Shown here piece after piece: positions 26,489 through 34,106 of a stretch of DNA of 64,000 bases. The notes below the pieces were generated by a model. It had not been told where the DNA came from, did not search any database, and saw only the letters and a list, made by a program, of their open reading frames with translations. How positions within the stretch are numbered: position 1 is the first letter of the stretch; the number at the start of each line of letters is the position of its first letter. The stretch comes from Lachnospiraceae bacterium. Its GTDB lineage: Bacteria; Bacillota; Clostridia; Lachnospirales; Lachnospiraceae. The stretch covers positions 930,001 to 994,000 of the forward strand of contig JAKVNF010000001.1 of assembly GCA_022483465.1 (NCBI GenBank). Reading direction: 5' to 3'. The position numbers and the translations under genes were made by a program.

Positions 26489-27651
26489 CAAATTGCAAGC
26501 AGATTGAGCTCCTTAACATCTCCATAATGGTGTACCTTCTTGGGATTCCTGGATGCAAAGAGAGCGTCCGCAAGTTCCCCAATCGTGGTCCTCTGCCTGT
26601 ACGCTGCCCGGAATACGAGGTTGTAACGGTTCAAATACTTGGTAGCCACGCCGCGATATTCGATATAGCGGTGCTTGATAAAGGAGTGAAGGTTGTTCAC
26701 AGTGTTCAGATTGAAGAAACTTGCCGACTCCTTCTTCACATTCATGACCGTGATTCCCAGGATCTTGCCCAGTCTTGGATACACATTCATGCCGTCCGTC
26801 AGGAAAAGTGTTCCCTTCTGGACATGACCAGTATAGATATCAACAACATCCGCACTGGAAGGCCTTGCCCGGTTCTCGGATTTCACGATCAGATCGCCAG
26901 TCTTGCGCTGTACTGCGGTGCAGATACAGATCTGCTCGTCTGAAAGGCCGCGTTTGGATGCGGGAGTGCCACGCTTGCGGGGCTTTCGACTGGCATCAGG
27001 GCCAAATTTCGTACCTTTTTTGGACTCCGGAACGTAGGTTTCATCCGCTTCCACGACATCTTCCACCGTGGCTGGCTGCTCCACCTGCATGTCCTCGAGA
27101 GCAAGCATGATCTTATGCCGCATGAAGAACAGACTGCTATGGCTGATCTTGCATCCATGGCTGGCAAGTGACTTGACCGTCTTATCCAGAGAGGTCCCCC
27201 TGAGCGTCTCTTCCAGAACCTTGGTCCAGATCTCAGTACCAAAGTGTGAGCCTGAGAGCAAAGTGTTGCTCGTTGTAACAAATGACGTTCCACATTGCCT
27301 GCAGATGTATGCCTGTTTTCCATGTTTGTGTCCATTCCTAACAACATGAGCATTGGAATGGCAGATCGGACAATCCAAACGGGGAGCAATCATCTTCTTC
27401 GGAGAAGAGGTTGCACTCTCATGGGAGAAGCCCTCCATGAGCTTGTTAACAAGAAGAATCAGGTCGTCCCTGGAAAGATCTCTGGCTTCGGTCAGTATGC
27501 GCTCAATGCAGCTCATAGTCTTGCCCTCCTGGCAAGACTATTGTAGTTCAAGTTAGAGAAGGCCGTTGTACAGCAGAATGTACAAAACGGCATATTTTAT
27601 ACTTCTGCTAAAATGCTTTGGAGCTTATCAACCCGTTTTCTTACTAACGCC
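26438..27651 (-). mobile_element. IS1595-family insertion sequence, 1,214 bp
   Basis: Ends are inverted repeats of about 29 bases beginning GGCGTTAGTAAGAAAACGGG. The 8-bp duplication TTCTGAAT flanks it (26430-26437 and 27652-27659), the usual length for IS1595. It carries one transposase gene with a zinc ribbon. Inserted in a YesN-type response regulator gene, same orientation as the host operon. Its ends closely match those of the two MITEs at 31576 and 32505. Confidence 0.93.
26488..27516 (-). CDS. IS1595-family (ISXO2-like) transposase
   Basis: A 342-aa transposase. N-terminal zinc ribbon CPIC...CRQC (about residues 49-75), then the catalytic core with VEADETYV, LFLTDGMNVY and NNLHSFIKHRYIEYRG, fitting the ISXO2-like DDE/N arrangement. 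A basic linker (GPDASRKPRKRG) interrupts the core as in relatives. The stop TGA overlaps a downstream ATG (TGATG) that opens the severed HTH fragment. Appears intact. Confidence 0.9.
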   Translation of the reverse strand: MSCIERILTEARDLSRDDLILLVNKLMEGFSHESATSSPKKMIAPRLDCPICHSNAHVVRNGHKHGKQAYICRQCGTSFVTTSNTLLSGSHFGTEIWTKVLEETLRGTSLDKTVKSLASHGCKISHSSLFFMRHKIMLALEDMQVEQPATVEDVVEADETYVPESKKGTKFGPDASRKPRKRGTPASKRGLSDEQICICTAVQRKTGDLIVKSENRARPSSADVVDIYTGHVQKGTLFLTDGMNVYPRLGKILGITVMNVKKESASFFNLNTVNNLHSFIKHRYIEYRGVATKYLNRYNLVFRAAYRQRTTIGELADALFASRNPKKVHHYGDVKELNLLAI

Positions 27652-28940
27652 TTCTGAATCTTTTGTGCTACAGCACTCCTTGAGGTTCCAGACGCACTCT
27701 CCGCATGAACCGCCAGCTTGACCGCATACCGCTTCAGAATCTGAAAGGTCTCCGTCATCGTTCTCGCCTGCAGCGTTTCCTGGACGGCGCTGTGAAACTC
27801 GTCTTTCCTTCCTTCTGGCTCATTTTTTTCATACTCCAGGAGCATGGCATCCATCATGACTGCCAGATTGGTAAGGACGCTCTGCACGACATTCTTGTCC
27901 AGGACGTCACACTTTTTCAGCATCTCTTCGAGTTCCTCCAGAACTGCTTCCCCCTCTTTCGGATTCTGCCGCAAGGCATTTTGCGCCTCTTCCTCTTTGC
28001 GCATGATCGGGTAAAGTTCCGCAATGCTGCGGCTCTTTAAGCTGTGATAATGAATGATCTTGCGATTTTCTATGAAGAACCGACTGTCATAGGAAAACTC
28101 CGTTTCTTCCACCGCCTTGGAGAGCTCCGAAAAGCTGTCATGGCAGCCGCTGATACTGATGCACACGTCCTGTTCTGTATGACTCAGAATCGCACTGGCA
28201 AAGGAAATGGCACAGACGTCGTCCTCTTTGGGCTCCATGAACCTGGTGTAGAGAACCAGCACATACAGGGCACTGCCAAAAAGCGCAGAACAGCTCTCTG
28301 TTCCCTCCTGTCCGGACTGTGCGATGGCGCTCTGCACGGATTGTACCCATTCCCGCATCGGAAGGGCTTCCTCCGTCGTCCCTGTTCCGGGGCAGATGCG
28401 CAGTAATTCATAATGCACGAAGCAAAAGTCCTCAACCACGGCGTGCGAGAGCTCTTCAAGCATATCCGGATCCTCCTCCAGTGCTCCTTTGAAAAGCTGA
28501 TTCTTTTCCTGATCGTATCTGCACACGGAATTCTTCACGTCGTAAGGTTTATCCTGCTCTGGAATCTCTGCCAGAGATCGAATTGCTCTGGCAATTACGT
28601 TCTGTAGTTCTGAATCATCCACAGGTTTGAGCAGATAGTCAAATACGCCGACACGGATACCCTTCTGCGCATAGCCGAAATCACTGTATCCTGTGATTAA
28701 AATGATTCTGGCTCGTTCCCGGCGCTGCTGCAGGATGGAGGCCACCTCAAGCCCGCTCATTCCTGGCATTCGGATATCCATCAGTACAATGTCCGGTTTT
28801 AGTCTCAGAATATCCCGGCATGCCGTCTCACCGTCTCCTGCACTGCCAACCAGAACGCAGTCCTGTTTGGCCCAATCAATCGTCTGGAGCATGGACTCCC
28901 GAAACAACTCATTGTCATCCGCCAGATAGACCCTGTACAT
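27597..28940 (-). pseudogene. YesN-type response regulator, truncated by IS insertion
   Basis: The native part (28940 to 27652) holds a receiver domain: acidic pair in ADDNELF, phospho-acceptor Asp55 in DIVLMDIRMPG, and Lys in LLKPVDD. A long linker region of about 300 residues follows. The frame then runs 18 codons into the insertion sequence and stops at 27597, losing the AraC-type DNA-binding domain. Joined to the fragment at 26429-26153 across the TTCTGAAT duplication, it would give about 520 aa, normal for YesN. ATG 28940 has AGGGGGC upstream and lies 22 bases after the kinase gene. The truncated product cannot bind DNA by itself. Confidence 0.88.
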
Positions 28941-28962
28941 TTTGCCCCCTATTACATAATTT

Positions 28963-30744
28963 CTACTGATGGCATCCACCGGTTTGCTGCACCAGTGCAC
29001 TGCTATTCTTCTCCGGTATTATCGGAAGAAGGATGGTCACCGTTGTGCCTTCCTCTCCGCTCTGAATTTTGAGGCCGTACTCCGGTCCATAGAGGAGTTG
29101 GATTCTGCGCTGCACTGTGCCGATACCAACGTGCATCTTGTTGTCCTCCTTTGAGGAGAGCAGATTTTGAATCAGTGTGGAATCAATTCCTTTTCCGTTA
29201 TCAGCGACCTCCACAGCAAGCTTGTCATCCCGTATCATCGCGGTGATGATCACCGTGCCGCCTTCTTTCATGTCTGCGACGCCATGCCGAACGCTGTTCT
29301 CCACGATCGGTTGAATGATGAGCTTAGGGATCATCAGACTTTTTGTATTGTCTTCCACATCCACAGCCGTGGTGATCCGGTCTCCGATGATCATCTTTTC
29401 CAGTTCCAGATAATTCTCGACATACGTGATCTCCTCTCGAAGCGGGATCTCACGCTTGTTTCCATGGACAGCTGCCCGATAGAGCGAACTCAGACGGTTG
29501 ATACATTCCACGATGTCCTTGTCCCCATGGAGCCTGGCGAGGGAATTGATGCCCTCCAGCGTATTATAGAGAAAGTGCGGATCCATCTGGGACGCAAGGG
29601 CATAATATTCTGCACGGTCTTTCTCAATTTCTGCCGTGGCAATTCGCTGAACGGAGATGTTCAGCTGATCGATCAGCCGGTTGAAGGCGGTTTCGAGATA
29701 CCGCATTTCATCGTTAGACCGAACATCGATTTTCGTCAGGGAATCCATCCGACCATCCAGAATTTTCTGAACCTGTACCGTTATCGTATCGATGCTCTTG
29801 GTGATTGTTCCCGAGAGCTTCTGGGAAATCAGAACGCACAGCGCGAGGATCAGAAGGAACAGAATGAGGAACGCAGGGATGAGCACTTGCAAGCCACGGT
29901 AAAGTTCCGAACTCTGCATAAAGGCTGCAATGACCCAGTCTGCATTTCGGTCCTGCCTGCTCGTGACGAGATAGCCGCTCTTTTGCTTCAGACCTCCCAG
30001 GACCTCTTCCCCGGACACCTCTGCCAGTTCCCGAATCTCCGGATCACAGGAGAGGAGCTTTCCCTCTGTAGTATAGACAACAACGCTGCAGCGATAGCTC
30101 TCCTCCATTCTCTGATACTGGTTCTGCAGATAGCTTTGATCCAGTTCCAGAATCAGAACACCAAGATGCTTTGCGGTTGAAAAATCGATGACATTCTTGA
30201 TCATAAACACGCGATCTGCCGTATCATCAAAGTTCATAAACCAGGTGCCGCCTGACCGATCCGACAATTCCTTCAGATGCGCTTCTGCATATTGGTAGAT
30301 TCCGGAATTCAGGTACTGCTTTGTTGAATCAAACGCAGAATCCCCATTTCTGTAAAAAGCGGTCGCGCCATCCACGCGAAATGCGTAGATACTGTAGAGT
30401 GGAATCTTGGACATCTGCATCAGGCTTGCCAATTTCTTGGTATTCTTTTCGAAGGCATAGTTATCCTGTGCAAAGCCACCAGCCTCCTGGCAGAAGGGGT
30501 TGCTGGCCTGAATCTTGTAGACCATGTTCTGCTCAAGTTCCAATTCATTGCGTCCAAGGCTGTCCGAGAGGAGCTCCAGTGCCTGACCCGTCTGCTGATT
30601 GAACCGGTTTTTTTCCTCCCCGGCATAAATAGCAAAAACGCCAGCGCACAGCAGCAGATCGGAAAGAAAAACAATGATAATGAACCCTTCCAGTATCTTC
30701 AGCCGAAGTGGATGAATATGTTCTCCCTGAATCGATCTCTTCAT
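28963..30744 (-). CDS. YesM-type sensor histidine kinase
   Basis: A 593-aa membrane kinase. TM1 about residues 17-37, an extracytoplasmic sensor region of about 240 residues, TM2 about 285-308, HAMP linker, then the HisKA_7TM-like/LytS-type phosphoacceptor QMDPHFLYNTLEGIN and ATPase boxes VENSVRHGV (N box), VADNGKGI (G1) and GIGTVQRRI (G2). Partner of the adjacent response regulator. Start ATG 30744 overlaps the GH36 remnant stop (ATGA), showing the pair was in an operon with that glycosidase. Probably senses an extracellular carbohydrate. Its partner is broken, so signalling output is probably lost. Confidence 0.92.
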   Translation of the reverse strand: MKRSIQGEHIHPLRLKILEGFIIIVFLSDLLLCAGVFAIYAGEEKNRFNQQTGQALELLSDSLGRNELELEQNMVYKIQASNPFCQEAGGFAQDNYAFEKNTKKLASLMQMSKIPLYSIYAFRVDGATAFYRNGDSAFDSTKQYLNSGIYQYAEAHLKELSDRSGGTWFMNFDDTADRVFMIKNVIDFSTAKHLGVLILELDQSYLQNQYQRMEESYRCSVVVYTTEGKLLSCDPEIRELAEVSGEEVLGGLKQKSGYLVTSRQDRNADWVIAAFMQSSELYRGLQVLIPAFLILFLLILALCVLISQKLSGTITKSIDTITVQVQKILDGRMDSLTKIDVRSNDEMRYLETAFNRLIDQLNISVQRIATAEIEKDRAEYYALASQMDPHFLYNTLEGINSLARLHGDKDIVECINRLSSLYRAAVHGNKREIPLREEITYVENYLELEKMIIGDRITTAVDVEDNTKSLMIPKLIIQPIVENSVRHGVADMKEGGTVIITAMIRDDKLAVEVADNGKGIDSTLIQNLLSSKEDNKMHVGIGTVQRRIQLLYGPEYGLKIQSGEEGTTVTILLPIIPEKNSSALVQQTGGCHQ

Positions 30745-31897
30745 TTCTTAACCTGTACAGCGTCACCAAATGACAGTTCCAACAGTCTTGCCCCCGGAGC
30801 GGCAGGAAGCTCCAGAACGACTTTTGTTCCCTCAAGTCGAACGCTGCAGTCATCTTTCGAGGGATATCGGCGGCAGACGGATGCAAGGGAGGGGAGGCAG
30901 GACAGATCAACAATCACTTTTTTCTCCTCCTGTGACCAGACGCAGAGATATGCGCCCTGGTCATCCCTCAAGCCGTAGCAATAGGACTTGGACCGCGGCC
31001 TGGAAAAGCCCTCCGGCCAAAATGGTACCATGGATCGAATTCTGCTCCGCATTGAGCGATAGCAGGCAATGCCCTCCGCAAGCAGTGCAAAATTTTCACT
31101 GGAGAGGTCCCATACCTGACCACTGATGTATGGCCGAAGAAGCAACCCGTTTACCGCGTTCCAGATGATATGCTCCCTCTCATCACGATAGGGATAAACC
31201 CACATTCCTGCCTGTTCCGGTGTAACTGCACTCGCCACATTACTTGCAATGTGGGCGTTGGTAATTGCATCCGTTTGATCACTTGTCGACTGCAGACTAT
31301 GAAGTGCCAACATCCCGTAATCCATTCGCTGTCCACCGGATCCGCAATTTTCAATCACCCGGTCAGGATATCTCGCATACAGATCCTGCAGCCAGCTGTG
31401 AACGGCCTCGATATGCTGTCGCAGAGCCTCTCCCACACTGTCCGCATAAAGATCGGAGCCGATTCCCGTGGTTACGTTGTAATCGATCTTTAAATAGGAG
31501 ACGCCGAGGTCCTGGATCAATCGCTCTACGGTATCCGTGCAGTATTTCCGGACCTCCGGATTTCGAAAATCCAAAGGCGTTAGTTAAGAAACGGGTTGAT
31601 AAGCGATCGCCTAGCATGAGACCACTAATACCTCACTTTGAGCTCGAGCTGGGTACACTCCTATCCGTGCTGTGTTGCATCATGTAACAAAGCATCACCT
31701 AGATTGCCTAAACACATACACTCACTTGCCGAGTATGTGACTATAAATAACAAGATAGGCATTATGCGGAGAAGAAAAGAGCTCCAAATGGGGATTCTAT
31801 ATCTTCATCGGACATTATCGCGTCGAGAGTTCACCATGGAGGTTGTGGTATGGAACCCATCAACCCGGTTCTTTACTAACGCCAATCCAAAAGATAC
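30741..31897 (-). pseudogene. GH36 alpha-galactosidase, 3' half only, interrupted by a MITE
   Basis: Reading leftward from 31897 the coding sense YLLDFRNPEV is split by a 308-bp MITE (31576-31883) and continues to 30741. It keeps the nucleophile motif KIDYN, ENCGSGGQRMDYG and acid/base SDQTD, and is closely similar to the C-terminal 45 percent of the GH36 protein at 3412-5541. The N-terminal half is absent: the sequence beyond 31897 is an ISL3-type remnant. No plausible start codon with a ribosome binding site remains. Confidence 0.88.
31576..31883. mobile_element. MITE (copy 1), IS1595-related, 308 bp
   Basis: Non-coding element with inverted ends (GGCGTTAGTTAAGAAACGGG on the left; the right end reads CCGGTTCTTTACTAACGCC) flanked by the 8-bp duplication AATCCAAA (31568-31575 and 31884-31891). 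Ends match those of the full IS1595-type element at 26438-27651, so it is probably mobilised by that transposase. Nearly identical to the copy at 32505-32812. It interrupts the GH36 remnant. Confidence 0.92.
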
Positions 31898-32407
31898 GAG
31901 GCTTCTGGCATGATTGTGGGTAGATAGCCCCGCCTCTTCAACATCATTATTTACAACTACATATTGAAAAAGCCATCCCGGCTCCTATAAAGTATCAGCG
32001 ACCAAACATCAACGATAAAGGAGAACCCGGATGGCTTCTGCTGATACCTTATGCAAGAAACTGCTCAATGTCAAGAACGTTGTTGTAGAATCCCACAACT
32101 TCTACAACGATTTGAATGGTGTTACTCACCTCCGATCAATGCCCGTCCTAATGCCTGGCATCAGGATGACTGCCCCTTCTGCGGAAGAAGGAATCTTCCC
32201 GGATACGGCCGTCAGACCCGATGCAACAAGGTCTGGCGCGGTCTGGACTTTGCGGGTATTCTCGTTGAAGTCGAAGCTCCCACCCACCGTGTCACCTGCC
32301 CGGAACACGGAGTTGTCACCGCCGCTGTTCCGTGGGCATACCCTCAGAAAGTGGCTTGATTACAAGGAAAAATGGCATTTCTGACCCACGGTGATGCCAG
32401 AAGAGTC
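31898..32407 (+). mobile_element. ISL3-type element remnant, about 510 bp
   Basis: Ends are related inverted repeats: left GAGGCTTCTGGCATGATTGT, right (opposite strand) GACTCTTCTGGCATCACCGT. It contains only the 5' part of a transposase gene. The bases outside the two ends do not form a matching duplication (AAAGATAC on the left versus TAAATTCT on the right), and the flanks belong to two different genes, GH36 and GH51. This indicates recombination between two insertions or a deletion, not a single clean transposition. Confidence 0.75.
32031..32357 (+). pseudogene. ISL3-family transposase, 5' fragment with frameshift
   Basis: Begins MASADTLCKKLLNVKNVVVE with AGGAG upstream. A frame change near 32132 is needed to continue into INARPNAWHQDDCPFCGRRN and CPEHGV, the zinc-ribbon N terminus of ISL3 transposases. 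Only about 105 residues remain of an expected 400-550. It differs from the intact ISL3-type transposase at 38142. Confidence 0.75.
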
Positions 32408-32475
32408 TAAATTCTCTTATCCACTTCACCGATTGCGAAATCCCGATCGACGGTCATCTTTGCTTTCTGTGCCAT
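32407..32475 (-). pseudogene. GH51 arabinofuranosidase, 5' stub
   Basis: ATG 32475 with GGAGG upstream encodes MAQKAKMTVDRDFAIGEVDK then RI and a stop created at the ISL3 remnant edge. This matches the first 21 residues of the GH51 protein at 12051-13562 (MADKAKLIVDRDFITGDVDK). The rest of the gene is missing. It diverges from the second ArsR-type regulator exactly as the intact GH51 gene diverges from the first. Confidence 0.85.
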
Positions 32476-32504
32476 GTTTCAAGTCCTCCGTAAATAAATC
32501 CATT

Positions 32505-32812
32505 GGCGTTAGTTAAGAAACGGGTTGATAAGCGATCGCCTAGCATGAGACCACTAATCCCTCACTTTGAGCTCGAGCTGGGTACACTCCTATCCGTGCT
32601 GTGTTGCATCATGTAACAAAGCATCACCTAGATTGCCTAAAAGCATACACCCACTTGCCGAGCATGTGACTATAAATAACAAGATAGGCATTATGCAGAG
32701 AAGAAAAGAGCTCCAAATGGGGATTCTATATCTTCATCAGACATTATCGCGTCGAGAGTTCACCATGGAGGTTGTGGTATGGAACCCGTCAACCCGGTTC
32801 TTTACTAACGCC
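32505..32812. mobile_element. MITE (copy 2), IS1595-related, 308 bp
   Basis: Second copy, the same length as the element at 31576-31883 and differing from it at only a few positions. It is flanked by its own 8-bp duplication AATCCATT (32497-32504 and 32813-32820). It lies in the regulator/GH51 divergent promoter region. Short open frames inside (starting MSSSWVHSYP in both copies) are not credible genes. Confidence 0.92.
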
Positions 32813-33050
32813 AATCCATTTTTGCAGACGAATGCAGATCCTGACTGCTTCTCCAACGATTTTGACTATACGCATCTCGTTTTCCGGTGTCAATGCGTGT
32901 TTTATTGTCAGCTTAAATGCTTTAGAACATTCTAAAATTCATTCCGTGTGACAAATCCCATGCCATCGTCATTCCCCTCCTGCGGCATCCCGCCTGGAAC
33001 CGGTCTGCGGCGCTGGGTTTCACAAAATTGCAAAGTTCCCGGAGGCACAA

Positions 33051-33908
33051 ATGCTGCACATCCAAAACCTGCATGAAGGAAAAGCTCTGTTTCAGGCACT
33101 CGGAAGCGAGGTCCGGGTACAGATTCTGGAACTCCTCCTATCCGAGGGGGAAATGAATCTCTCGTTCCTCGCCGCCCGACTCCATCTCACCAATGGAGCG
33201 TTAACCGCCCATATCAAAAAGCTGGAAGCCGGCAGTCTCATCCGCCTGACCGCAAAAAGCACCGGGCATGGGAGTGAGAAGATCATCTCCCTCGCGCAGG
33301 TCAAGATGCTGGTGGAACTGGCCGAGCGGGAGCCCCATCCCAATGTCTTTTCCACCTCAATCCCCATCGGCAGCTACTGTGAATGCGACGTCTATCCCAC
33401 CTGCGGGCTGGCTGCACCGGATCATCTGATCGGAACGGTGGATGACCGCCGCTACTTCTTTCACAGCGACCGCTCCCAGGCACAGATTCTTTGGTTTACC
33501 AGGGGATATGTGGAGTACGTCATCCCGAACTTCATTCCCTACGGGCAGAAGATCGATGACATCACGCTCTCCATGGGACTGGGAAGCGAAGCCCCGGGGT
33601 ACAATGAGGACTGGCCCTCTGACATTCACTTTTTGCTGGATGGCATACCCATCGCCATGTGGACTGCCCCGGGAGACTACGGCACCCAGCGTGGCATCTT
33701 TACCCCGGACTGGTGGTATGAGGACTGGAACCAGTATGGGCTGCTCAAGACCCTGCAGATCAACCACAGAGGGACCTTTATCGATGGCGTCCGCAAATCC
33801 GATGTGACGATCGACACCTTCGGCTATAAAGACAAGTCCACGATTCAACTGCGGCTCTCCGTCTCGGAGGATGCCGAGCACGTCGGCGGTCTCACCATTT
33901 TTGGATGA
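33051..33908 (+). CDS. Second ArsR-type regulator, 3' truncated by a nonsense codon
   Basis: A 285-aa paralogue of the regulator at 13783. It keeps the winged helix (LFQALGSEVRVQILELLL, LHLTNGALTAHIKKLEAGSLI) and most of the aromatic-rich C-terminal domain (CDVYPTCGLAAPDHLIGTVDD, PDWWYEDWNQYG). A TGA at 33906-33908 interrupts the frame at the point where the paralogue reads GKSFGNYDQDI; after it the same frame continues SFGNYSQDIRVRITYSP to a TAA at 34017-34019. About 37 residues are lost. One base change from AGA would explain it. No strong ribosome binding site is visible. It may be a decaying gene left when the adjacent GH locus was lost. Confidence 0.75.
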   Translation: MLHIQNLHEGKALFQALGSEVRVQILELLLSEGEMNLSFLAARLHLTNGALTAHIKKLEAGSLIRLTAKSTGHGSEKIISLAQVKMLVELAEREPHPNVFSTSIPIGSYCECDVYPTCGLAAPDHLIGTVDDRRYFFHSDRSQAQILWFTRGYVEYVIPNFIPYGQKIDDITLSMGLGSEAPGYNEDWPSDIHFLLDGIPIAMWTAPGDYGTQRGIFTPDWWYEDWNQYGLLKTLQINHRGTFIDGVRKSDVTIDTFGYKDKSTIQLRLSVSEDAEHVGGLTIFG

Positions 33909-34038
33909 TCCTTTGGCAATTACAGTCAGGACATCCGGGTGCGGATCACCTACAGCCCTATCTCAGCCTCCGAAGGGAGTCGTCCGGTGTCAGCGCATAC
34001 GCTTCCCGCCAGAGAATAATGGCAGATAGAGCGCTCTC

Positions 34039-34086
34039 AAAAAAAAGCCCATGGCCGGGATTCCGATCTGGAAACCGATCATGGGC
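34039..34086 (-). terminator. Rho-independent terminator of the 475-codon gene
   Basis: Minus-strand stem GCCCATG / CATGGGC (34047-34053 with 34080-34086) followed by eight T residues. It lies directly downstream of the stop codon at 34107. Confidence 0.8.
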
Positions 34087-34106
34087 AGCAGTTTATTGTT
34101 TTGCTA

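Noticed and set aside
31638-32935. Short plus-strand frames beginning MSSSWVHSYP in both MITEs
   Set aside because: They run out of the elements into unrelated flanking DNA and have no ribosome binding site; the elements are non-coding.
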